Source: Amyelois transitella
Lineage: Eukaryota; Arthropoda; Insecta; Lepidoptera; Pyralidae
Direction of reading: 5' to 3'
DNA length: 64,000 nucleotides
Assembly: GCF_032362555.1 (NCBI RefSeq)
Contig: NC_083517.1
Coordinates: forward strand, 5,786,001 to 5,850,000
In this document: positions 54,501 to 64,000 of the stretch, piece by piece
Numbering within the stretch: the stretch's first letter is position 1
How the letters are laid out: each line of letters opens with the position of its first letter
Notes under the pieces: generated by a model
Databases searched by the model: none
The model's input: the letters and a program-made list of their open reading frames with translations, nothing else
Told to the model about the DNA's origin: nothing
Position numbers and translations under genes: made by a program

Positions 54501-55505
54501 GAAAAACGCTACCACCACTGCCACTGTAAAAAAATATTATTAATTATTGTGTGTTACAATTACAGAATTAACCATATTTTATAGGTGGTGGTGCATGAGG
54601 AAAAATAAAATAATTAATGTATCTATTTTAAGTGTATGAAATAAAACTTTTATTGAAAATAATGATATTACAATAAAAATATATTTAATTAAAAGTGGAT
54701 ACTAACCTAACATCTTGACAACCCTTTTTGTTGCCGCGTGTGGATTGCGACGGGCGGTGGTTGATATGTTACGGCTGTATTCGAAAAGAGATTGCTCTTG
54801 CATTTCCTTTTCAGCGCCTGCTTGTTTAAGGCGTAACCCAATAAGCAAATACAGAATAGAGATGAGAATCATCGGTGCGAGGAAGAAAAGGAATGTCGAT
54901 ATTTCAAAAGAGTGTTCGACTATAACCCGGGTCTGTAAGCACATGGCTATTCCATTATGATATGTAATGCCCAACTGTAGTGCTGGTGGTAATGCTAATA
55001 TGAAAGCTATCACCCATACGACACACACGTGTCTTACTGCACGAGAAAGATTCGACATTCTATGTGACATGAAAGGGTGGCATATAGCTAAATATCTTTC
55101 GACGGTAAATAAGGTTATGGTCAGTATGCTAGCGTTAGTGGACATTTCGGAAGCGAGGCCTCGCAACCAACAGAAGTTTGGACCGAAGATATAAGGCCAC
55201 TTTGACCAGATGTAGTATACTTCTTGTGGTATGCCACTGAGGAGTAATAACAGATCAGACATAGCTAGGCTAAACAGATAATAATTGGTAGCCGTGTGCA
55301 TTGTTTTATTGCGAACAATAACAAAGCAGGTAAATATGTTTCCTATTAGGCCGGTCACGAAAATGATGGCGTAAATGATTGTGACTGGAATGACAATGTA
55401 AAGCTCATCTCGTTGGGGTCCTAATATCTTAGTTGGATCTACCGAAGCCGCCAGCGAGGTGGACTCGTTGGCGGCTGTAGGCAAAATATCTTCGAATGAA
55501 CTCAT
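51550..55505 (-). CDS. Neuropeptide GPCR, pyrokinin/PBAN/CAPA receptor family
   Basis: Rhodopsin-like receptor of the neuromedin-U-receptor group; insect members bind pyrokinin, PBAN, diapause hormone or CAPA peptides at the plasma membrane. Exons 55505-54707, 54523-54303, 52346-52232 and 51842-51550 join to 475 aa. Exon 1 holds the N-terminus (NES glycosylation site at 14) and TM1-TM5 with TATNYYLFSLAMSDLLLLLS, the ERY motif in FTVERYLAICHPF and SHRMSNLSRAV. Exon 2 gives TM6 with FFVCWAPFHAQRL and TM7 with NPIFY. Exons 3 and 4 encode a long basic, Ser-rich cytoplasmic tail (HRNDPKRYS, CKRRRS, QPKRR). Which peptide it binds cannot be told. An acceptor at 55614 shows that the 5' UTR continues in an upstream exon. 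Intron 2 carries a LINE tail and a decayed SINE. Confidence 0.92.
52535..52720 (-). mobile_element. LINE-type 3' tail (second family)
   Basis: On the minus strand it contains AGCGATAAGTCCGCCTTTG and ends GGTGCAATAAAGAGTTT before a (TATC)n-like run, a common moth LINE 3' end (I recall it from jockey/CR1-like elements). It lies in GPCR intron 2. A related copy is at the right edge of the window. Confidence 0.6.
54005..54175 (-). mobile_element. SINE family A, decayed fragment
   Basis: Ordered remnants such as GCCACATTCAGCTTAGTGAT and TAGCCCAACGC match the family. In GPCR intron 2. Confidence 0.5.
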
Positions 55506-55613
55506 ATCTAATGTGGAAAGTTTAAATTTATATAGTTTTTGTCATGGTATAAATCTTCGGAGCAGATTTGATGCTTTGAAGAAACGTTCCAATGGTTCAC
55601 TTAGTGCGAGGAT

Positions 55614-56230
55614 CTGTAAATAAAAAAGAATGTATGTAGAATAAAAAATCGGCCAATAGTTTGCCCATTATAGTGAAAATTGTAATGTGATTCGTTTCCG
55701 TCACCTAAAAAAGAATATGTACAGGTTTTTGCTAATTCCCCGGAAATTATCGTTTTACCGAGATTAATAGTACTAGTACTCTCTTTTCTTCTCCAGACTC
55801 TTTAATTATATACAGGTAGTTAAACGTAAGTTTGAAGAAGATTGGTTTAGTAGATTGGCGCTAGAACGTGTGAAAAGAAAAAAAAAACAAACTAACTTTC
55901 GAATGTATATTATTGATTGGGATTTATTACTCTACTCCTAAGCACAATTATTTAATCATTACATAGAGACAATAATCATAATACTCCAAAAATATGTAAG
56001 TTTGATTGTAGTTAATTTAAACTCAAAACGGGTAAAAATTTTACTAGCATATCTTTGATTAATATAGAACATTTGTTTTCATGTTACAACATTCAAAGTA
56101 TTTACATCTGGGTACGTGATTTATGAATATTTCGTTTTTTTAACTAAATATCTGACGATACCCACTCTATTGATACATCCTCGCGGTGGACAGACTAACG
56201 GAAAAACTAAAATACTGTTTTTCATGCACA
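55614..56230. other. Upstream region of the GPCR, no exon seen
   Basis: AT-rich, expected to hold intron, 5' UTR or promoter sequence of the GPCR. Nothing specific was identified. Confidence 0.4.
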
Positions 56231-56243
56231 AAGTATAATATAA

Positions 56244-56515
56244 TATAGGTGCCGTGTGGTTCCCAGCACCAATACAAAAAAGAATAGGACCACTCCATTT
56301 CTCTCCCATGGATGTCGTAAAAGACGACTAAGGGATAGGCTTACACACTCGTGATTCTTTTTTTAGGCGATGTCGCTATTTGGATCTCAATTCCACTATT
56401 TGGATCTCAATTCCATCATTAAGCCGACCAGCTGAATGTGGCCATTCAGTCTTTTCGGGACTATTGGCCCTGTCTACCCCGTAAGGGATATAGACTTGAC
56501 TATATGTATGTATGT
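56244..56515 (+). mobile_element. SINE family A copy with 13-bp target duplication
   Basis: Runs from GTGCCGTGTGGTTCCCAGCA to a TATGTATGTATG tail, with a short internal duplication (ATTTGGATCTCAATTCCA twice near 56370-56415). Perfect AAGTATAATATAA repeats at 56231-56243 and 56516-56528 flank it. Confidence 0.9.
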
Positions 56516-56528
56516 AAGTATAATATAA

Positions 56529-58778
56529 AAGAAAATATGAAATAAAATGTGTATATAGTAAACAAGTACAAGTAGTTTACTAGATGGGAATCGAAGCTAA
56601 GATCTCCAATTGAGAAATTTATCTTATTACATCGGATAAAAACAATCACAATATCTATTATCCAAGTAAGAAGAAAACAAGGGCGTCCGAGTATTAGATA
56701 CTTGTTTGTTTTCATTTATCCTACCATTTTGGCACATTTAATTACAATAATTTTCCAATTCATATTTATGACAAACACATTATTTATGTATGAATGGGGG
56801 AAACTGTATACACAATGTTCATGCGTATAACGAAATATGTTTTGATAACAGATTAATTGTTAAATGAACACTGGGACTTTCACTTTTTGATTGTGGTGAT
56901 TGGCGTACCCGGGTCCTTCCCAAAAAGGTCTTACCAGGACAAACGTAGAAGTTTGACAATCTATTTTGGATATAAAGAAAATAAATAAATTGACCTTTAG
57001 TTCGTCTGTCAAAGCTAAATCAAACAAATGTCAAGGCATTTTCCTTTGTAACTAAAATACTAACTATTGTAACCAGTTTCATTTCATACTACTTGCAATC
57101 AATATTTATTGCCTTTCTTCTTAATTAAGGAATATTTTAAGTTGATTTACCTGAAGACTGGTTGACATTGACCGAGTAAGTGATACTCGATATTAAATAT
57201 TCTTCATCATTTATGTTTATTTTTCGTGCTAGTTTTGTTTATAGTTAGTCTAGATTTATTAATTTACTGGACTGAACGTGGGTTTTCAATCTTTTATAGA
57301 CTTTGCTCAATCTACCCGCTGAGGGATAAATATTTTGTTTTTTTGGTATACTTTTTGGGGTAACTAACAACTGTGATGTCATCTAACGCATTATCATGTA
57401 CGCGTGACCTAATATTGCTACTTTATTACAAGATGGTGTCAGAATGCTTATACGAGTAATTACCGCCTTTCAATCTCTACAGAACCACTACCGTCTGGTA
57501 GTTACCAAGAGTAACTGCTTCTTAAGCACAGAATTGGATAGGGCAAATGATTCAAAGCTCAATATTATTATTTAATCTGGAAAACACTAATTGTAATAAA
57601 CATTTTAATCACTATATCTCAAACTTTCCCCGCTTTAATTGCATTGTAGAGTTACATACATACATAATATAAGCACGTCTTTATCCTTTACAGGGTAGAC
57701 AGACTCAACATTGAATAGTTATTTGGTGAAAAGCTCTCTTCTACTTTGTAATCGATCAAAGTGAAGGGGGTAGGTACGTTTATATACCTACAGTATCTAT
57801 ATAATCGCGCTTCTATCCCGCATGGATAACAGTTTTTTGTTATGTTACTTTTGTTGTAAATATTATGCATTCGTACATATAATCACGTCTATATCTCTTG
57901 CGGGGTAGACAGAACCAACAGCCTTGAAAAGACTGTAAAGCCACATTTAGCTGTATGTGTATGGCATATAGTTATTTTCAATAGTAATAGGTTGCCTACC
58001 TCATCACCTAAAGCAGAATCCCAAGTGTATGCTGGTTTATTAAAATTGATGATTTATGATGCAGTGGCTATAATAAACTTGTGCACTTCCTTAATTCTAC
58101 CAGGAAAATAGCGCACTCTGTCGTTCTCCTTGGCATATTTTAACTTACTTAGACTCGGGGCTTCGCTCCCTTGGGATTTACAGAAAAAAACATTAAATAC
58201 CCTTAACACCATATTTTTTATTTATTATTTTATGGAAATCTGTACAATTAAAGCTTTTTTTAATAAATTTTGTTATTATTTAATATTTGATAAAAATTAT
58301 AGAAATGTTTATTACATGAGTAATGTGTAGTCAATTAAATTTGTTACAAAATGTACAACAGTACCTTCTTGTATACATTTTAATATAGCTAAGGATAAAC
58401 TATATACATTTATGTATCTATTCTCTATATATTTAATGACTATGTGTATGACTTGATCTATAATTACACTAGGTAATGCTTAATTTAATACATTGCCGCA
58501 GTAAAGAAAACCTGTTTTTGTACTATTTGATGAATAATCCTAGTTTATATAGTAAGACCATCACATATCGTTGTATACGAGTAGGTAGTTATTAAAAGAT
58601 TTTGTCGTATTGATCTCGTTCTAGAAATGAAGCATTTCAACTTTTGTTTGTATTTTTCCATAAAACTGGACTTAGCAAAGGTTGAGGTTATCGGTGGCAG
58701 TACAGGAATTTTTAACTATGAAGCTTTTACTATGAAGGTGACGATAAAAATCGTGACTGAACTCGCAAATTCAGATAC
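56529..58778. other. Non-coding region with SINE family A fragments
   Basis: No exon seen. Fragments of family A lie at about 57271-57330 (+), 57655-57725 (-) and 57873-58035 (-), the last two next to each other. Confidence 0.5.
57873..58035 (-). mobile_element. SINE family A fragment
   Basis: Tail-proximal half of the family with ATCACGTCTATATCTCTTGC and AACAGCCTTGAAAAGACTG, then increasingly diverged. Confidence 0.7.
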
Positions 58779-58790
58779 CTGTATGTGTAA

Positions 58791-58863
58791 TATACATACA
58801 TACATAAATAAAATCACGCCTCTTTCCCGGAGGGGTAGGCAGAGACTACCTCTCCACTTGCCG
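58791..58863 (-). mobile_element. Tiny RTE-like LINE insertion with 12-bp target duplication
   Basis: Only the last 73 or so bases of the LINE seen in full at 22591, including a (TGTA)n tail, inserted between perfect CTGTATGTGTAA repeats at 58779-58790 and 58864-58875. It proves that this LINE retrotransposes by target priming with extreme 5' truncation. Confidence 0.9.
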
Positions 58864-58875
58864 CTGTATGTGTAA

Positions 58876-60318
58876 CCGTGATCTAATATGGGTGAAGTTC
58901 CTCTACAAAGTTTGCAGAAATTAGACGGGGGTCGCTTCGTTTTAAAATCTGACTTACACAATCAAATTACAAATCGAGAATATAATAAAGTCAATTCTAG
59001 TCTAGTCCTATGAAACAGCAAGGGTATCAAAATACCCAAGGAGAGTTGTTTCAAGTGGGTAACTCAGCCTGCCGACCATAATATCTTTGAAAGCAGAAAG
59101 TATTGTATGACTGAAATCCCATTTAAGTAAATGAATAATGATACAGAGAATGTTAATCGAAGCCTCCACTACCGTGTGGAAAACCTTCCCAATCAAATAA
59201 TTTGGGTTGGATTATGAACAATTTATATAGACATTATATCATCTAATAGCTTTCAATGTGACAACATTTCCTTTTCTATACAGCATAATAAAGCAGGCAT
59301 TTAGAAAAATAAAACTACAACTGACTTAGTATCGGGCAATCTAAATACATAGATATTAAAATTTGATATGCCCGAAAATAAATTAGGCTGACCCTACTGT
59401 CCTAGCATTGTCCAAGTTATTTTACGTAAAAGTACAATAGTGCCCAGTTCAAATGAGGGGCTCGAATCCCCAGCGTGTCAATTCCGAGGTTACCGGGACA
59501 TTTATCCTTCTCCTTGAAGTTAAACGAATTGATTTGAGTATAGTAGACATGTATAGTAAACATGATTTGGATTGAAGCCTTTTGACACCCGTATTGGGTT
59601 TCATTTCTTACGGTTTTCCCTGTGTTTAATGCCTACCTGCCTTGAGGCCTTTAGAGGCTTCAGATTGTAAATAATATTGTGCGATCCTACAATTATTGTG
59701 AGCAGTTATTCTCGCGGTGTTCTACTCCTCCCAGATTATGTTGCATGCAAGTGATGTAATGAGCAGGTTATTATATTTAATAAGCATGACTGCTACCTCT
59801 TTAACTTGTCTTTTTAAGTGACCGGCTTCCGTTCGCGTAGGTACATTTCATTCATTTCTTCATTTTGTCAAAAGCAACCAGAGCAAGTAAAGTGGATGAA
59901 ATATAACGCGAAAATGATGTTGCGTTTGTTTGCCGTAAGAAGAAAAAAAGGAGAGAAGAAATGTCAGAAAAAAGTAGGAAAGGCGGTTTCGTATTTTATG
60001 AAGGAGTTAAATCATCATCAAAACCATCAAGGTTTTATTTTTAAATCAAACGGCTAATACGTACTTTTACGACACTATAAGTGCATCTTTTAGTATTAAA
60101 ACTAAATAATGCATGCATTTTGTCAATGTTGCATCAACTTGCTTGAGCATCAATAAAAAATATACAACGCTAAAAAAGAAACCACATTCGAAGGTAAGGC
60201 TGGGGGCAGACTTGGGATAGATAGACCAGATCCATAGTCATTAAAATCCAATGCCAAAGGAGGTGAATGGGGCTATTCTCGAACGTTGAAATGGCAGTAT
60301 TATCTTTGCTCTCCTTCT
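58876..60318. other. Non-coding region, nothing certain
   Basis: No exon or clear repeat boundary. GGGGCTCGAATCCCCAGCG near 59457 is tRNA box-B-like but no tRNA fold surrounds it. Confidence 0.4.
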
Positions 60319-60331
60319 ATCAGTCATAGAA

Positions 60332-60588
60332 CATACATACATACATATGGTCACGTTTATATCCCTTGCGGGGTAGACAGAGCCCACAGTCTTGAAAAGA
60401 CTGAATGGCCACGGTCAGCTATTTGGCTTAATGATAGAATTGAGATTCAAATAGTGACAGGTTGCTAGCTCATCGCCTAAAAAAGAAACACAAGTTTGTA
60501 AACCTATCCCTTAGTCGCCTTTTACGACAACCATAGGAAAGAGATGGAATGGTCCTATTATTTTTGTATTGGAGCCGGGAATCACGGC
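60332..60588 (-). mobile_element. SINE family A copy with 13-bp target duplication
   Basis: Perfect ATCAGTCATAGAA repeats at 60319-60331 and 60589-60601 bracket a full copy with an ACATACATACATACATATGG tail end. Confidence 0.9.
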
Positions 60589-60601
60589 ATCAGTCATAGA
60601 A

Positions 60602-63334
60602 AGAGAGCAAAGAACCAGGTTAACCAGTTGATAGAATGAGAAAGAAGATAAGACATGCCTGTCAATCTCTTCGTGATTTCACCATAAAAGAATATCTTAG
60701 CGTTCAAACGAATAATGGTACCAACATACATTACGCAGCATATTCAATCCCGGATACCTCCGCTAGCTAACAAATCACCTGACTTGTATATTTGTCCTAT
60801 TTCTGTCATTTAATTAAGAGAAATTTAATTTTTTTGAACTTGAATTGGCGTTATGAAAATCAGGTTGATTATTATGTTCAGCGTGATTTATGTCCATAGA
60901 ATCTCAGGAAAATAACATAATTAACTATCAAGGTTTACTTATTACAGCTACTTAGTTACTGCAGTTTCCACCTTAGTCGTCTTGGTGGATTGAAATAATC
61001 GAATAAAATTTTAAGGTTAACAGAGGTTGAGATTGAGGAAAGGTTGAGCTGAATCAATGAGAAAGGAAGTCGAATAAAGAAAATAAAGTTCTAAAGATAA
61101 TCGTATGGGTAACATATTTTTTTTAAATAATTTGGACAGGTATAGATCAAACCTTGAAATTCTGGTTTTGATCTTCATATGTGTATATCAGGGTATAGAT
61201 TAATTTAAAAATATGTATAGGTATTTCTTTTTCCACGTTGTTAGTCCACGTGGAAAAAGAAATACCTATACATATTTTATATGCATCACTGTAACTTAAG
61301 ACTTCAGGGTTTGACAAAAGACTGTCAACTCAAAAAAAAAACGAGCAAAGCCGTAGCTAAAAATGACTAAGATGATAAATATGATGATTGGTATGGGACA
61401 ATCTATAATTCTTTCCGAGGAGGTCTAGTATTTTAATATGCGGTTAACGGTAAAACCCAGTATTGCATTCAATTAATAAATATTAATATGTTTATATATT
61501 GCTACCATTACACACACCTCACCTCACTAATCGATACAAACCTCTTCCTGTGTCTTCGCTTCGGTGGAAATTGTATTAAAATAAAAGTAGCTTGGTCATA
61601 TTACTTTTGAAAGTCGATATATATGTTATCAAAATCTATTCACTAGTTTTTGAGACCATTCATTACCAATCTCAAAAAAAAATAATATATATATTAGTAT
61701 GGATTTAGGTGTACGGTGTTCATGCAATAGCATTATTGACTACGAGAATTATAGTGTGTAATGTTTCCCACACTGGCTTATAACCTCATAATGCATAAAA
61801 CAGCTTTGTTAAATTCTTTTTGCTGGTAATTGTTCATATTCGTTTGATTATTTTGCCAAACCTACTAATGTTGAATAAAACCAAAATATAATATTCATCT
61901 CGAAGATTTATTAATTTCTTGTTGGAGATTCTGACACGCACTGCATTTATTATTAATAGATTACTATAAAAATAGGGCCGTCGGTCAAAGGTCTAAATAA
62001 GGAAGTTTTAGGTTTAATATAGACGTTTTACTAAATGAATAAGCGAATTGCTTGGTTAGGTGTCTGTTAAAGAAGTTTACTACTGGCTCTATAAACATAA
62101 ATAAATGGAAAGCTAAATCGACGCGCAAAGGACAAAAAGAACTTGTCAACTCAAGTGCATTTATCGTCCGACATATACTCAGGATCTATCTATTAGAATT
62201 AGAACCTGCTACTTTAAGTATTTGTAACGTCTTTACGGGGAATATTCAACTGATGCAGTCCTGAGATCGGTTATGGTTATGTATAACATTAAAAGAATAA
62301 CTATAACTTATCTCAGGGTCTTATAATGAAGCTACGAAGTGTGTCGGAAGTATGCTCCCATTTTTATGCACTTAATATTATACTCGTAGTAATATAATGG
62401 GTGTGACAAGCCAATGGTTGTTTTATTGTATACCACACGAACAACTCATGGGCGCGGAGGTTTAATAATACTTTTATCCTTCGCGAGGCAGCAATTAAAG
62501 ATTACAATATTGCTCGCGTTATCTGCACTACTGTAAAACAAGTTCAGCTGATGAATTGTTTCATGTTGTATGCCAAAGCATAAAAGAATGCATAAATACT
62601 CGTATATACCAGACAAGTTACACAGATTCAGTTCGCCCCAAAGTAAGTTTAAGACTTGTGTTATGGGATACATTTAGATTATATATAAATAGATACATAT
62701 CCAAGATCCAGTTCAATCAGAACCTTTCGATTCAGCGACAACTGCGTCAAAGAGGGCGTAGATTTAACTATAGTTTTCTATCAACTGTAGTATGTCTATG
62801 ATAAAAGTACTAACAACATAAAGAACTGACACTGTCACCTTAACCGGATGCCTCACAGCCCCCCGTGGATAGGAGTTTATGAAATATGTCAATGTTTGCT
62901 AGTTCGACAAAGACCTTAATCGTCCCGTAATCCATGCTGATAGTTGAACATAAACGTTGAACGTATCTAATCATCAAATGTCGTAGGCAAACGCATCCGA
63001 ATCCCGGTTATTGTGTCTGAGTATGACGAACGTGATTAAAGGGGTGGTATCCTGATTAAGAAAGGATCTCTCGTTAAGTTAGTTACTTAGTAGTACTAGT
63101 ACCTATAAAACTTACGTACATTGCAGCTACATACACTAATAATAGGGAAACTAAACTCAACCATGGTACTATACACTATAAACAACATTTATAACTTGGA
63201 AAGTTTGACTGAAACCTTCTTGCCGATATGCTCCATGGCGTCGACTAGTTTCAATCGTCTATTGCTTCTTCTTTACTGACTAGGTATGTTGCGATTTTAT
63301 TTATCTATTTATTCTTATTTTCATCATCTTGTAG
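60602..63334. other. Non-coding region with one strong hairpin
   Basis: No exon was recognised on either strand. The 30-bp hairpin at 61208 is the only defined structure. Confidence 0.4.
61208..61278. repeat. Perfect 30-bp inverted repeat, 11-base loop
   Basis: 61208-61237 pairs perfectly with 61249-61278. Far from any recognised gene. Confidence 0.92.
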
Positions 63335-63470
63335 GTGATGGGCTAGTAACCGGAAACTATTTGAATCTCAATTCCATCACAAAGCTATACATCTGAATGT
63401 GGCTTTCCATTATTTTCAAAACTGTTGACTCTGTCTACCCCATAAGGCTTATAGACGTGTCTATATATTT
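63335..63470 (+). mobile_element. SINE family A, 5'-truncated
   Basis: Begins inside the family at GGTGATGGGCTAGTAACC and runs to GACTCTGTCTACCCCATAAG and a degenerate tail. Confidence 0.7.
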
Positions 63471-63874
63471 TATGTTAACTAGTTTTTAAAGGGATTAACT
63501 CTAAGCCTTTGAAGCACATTTTAGTCTATTTATTATGTATTTCTATATGATGTCCCCGGGGCTGCATTAAGGATCCAGGAAATCCGGGCTTATCTACGTG
63601 GAGATAACATGAGGCTATCAGGTTCAGGCAGGATCCTGTTTGTGCGCAAATGGATAAGCTTGCATTATCTTCATTATGCTTTCTAAAGAGTAAACGAACC
63701 ATAAATAAGAGAAAAGAGGGTACCCATTCAGTTTACAAGGTATTTTATTGATAATTTAAAACAAGATACAGGTTTTGTGGGGCTGTACTTGTTCGGACAT
63801 TTTCATAAAAGTAATTTATTTATTAGAACAAATCAAAGGTACCAGGTAGCATGAGGATAATGGTGACATTTGAC

Positions 63875-64000
63875 ATTAAATTTAATATCTTTTATTGCAC
63901 ATTAAGATTCTCATACTTTTATAATACACGATTCGCAAAAGGCCGCCTTATCGCATTACTGGAACAGTTCCAGGCTTTCGGAAATTTGGAATGGTAAAAA
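63875..64000 (-). mobile_element. LINE-type 3' tail (second family), cut by window edge
   Basis: Contains AATATCTTTTATTGCACATT and AAAGGCCGCCTTATCGCATT, matching the copy at 52535. It runs off the right end of the window. Confidence 0.6.

Noticed and set aside
59440-59500. tRNA-like GGGGCTCGAATCCCCAGCG
   Set aside because: Box-B-like bases only; no acceptor stem or cloverleaf could be drawn around it.

Overview
The window is nuclear DNA of an insect, almost certainly a moth or butterfly. The evidence is spliceosomal genes with short AT-rich introns, insect-type proteins (Me31B, TRIM9, acyl-CoA desaturases, an ionotropic receptor, a pyrokinin/CAPA-type GPCR) and a heavy load of moth-style retroposons. 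No rRNA gene, convincing tRNA gene, CRISPR array or prokaryotic feature is visible. All gene models were built by hand: every junction listed keeps the reading frame and has GT-AG ends, except one GC-AG intron.

Layout. 110-3212 (+): Me31B/DDX6 RNA helicase, 7 coding exons, 441 aa. 8079-14965 (-): TRIM9-type E3 ubiquitin ligase, 10 coding exons including a 9-codon microexon, about 668 aa, with a decayed copy of its exon 8 in an intron. 16112-17168 (+): unrecognised 246-aa protein with a nuclear localisation signal. 19720-22560 (-): acyl-CoA desaturase, 356 aa, all histidine boxes intact. 22591-25788 (+): full-length, intact RTE-like LINE sitting in the 5' intron of that desaturase. 26750-35241 (+): 11-exon ionotropic receptor, 751 aa, with a large foldback transposon in intron 9. 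36194-40791 (-): second desaturase-like gene, 331 aa, with the same exon phases but a ruined third histidine box. 42635-43957 (+): mariner transposon with one frameshift. 44341-51549: gene-poor. 51550-55505 (-): neuropeptide GPCR, 475 aa. 55614-64000: no coding gene seen, only retroposons.

Mobile DNA explains much of the non-coding sequence. One SINE-like family has more than a dozen copies, several with perfect 11-14 bp target-site duplications. Its 3' tail resembles the 3' tail of the RTE-like LINE, so that LINE is the likely source of its mobilisation. A second, tRNA-like SINE family, LINE tails of another type and common moth repeats also occur. At least ten unrelated near-perfect short inverted repeats are scattered through introns and spacers.

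The most interesting items are the desaturase paralogue that has lost metal-binding residues, the fossil alternative SPRY exon in TRIM9, the shared LINE/SINE tail, the intact LINE 25 bp from a desaturase splice acceptor, the 858-bp foldback with an 8-bp target duplication, and the unrelated short hairpins. Two desaturases, a chemosensory receptor and a pyrokinin-family receptor within 36 kb is a notable grouping, but any joint function is speculation.
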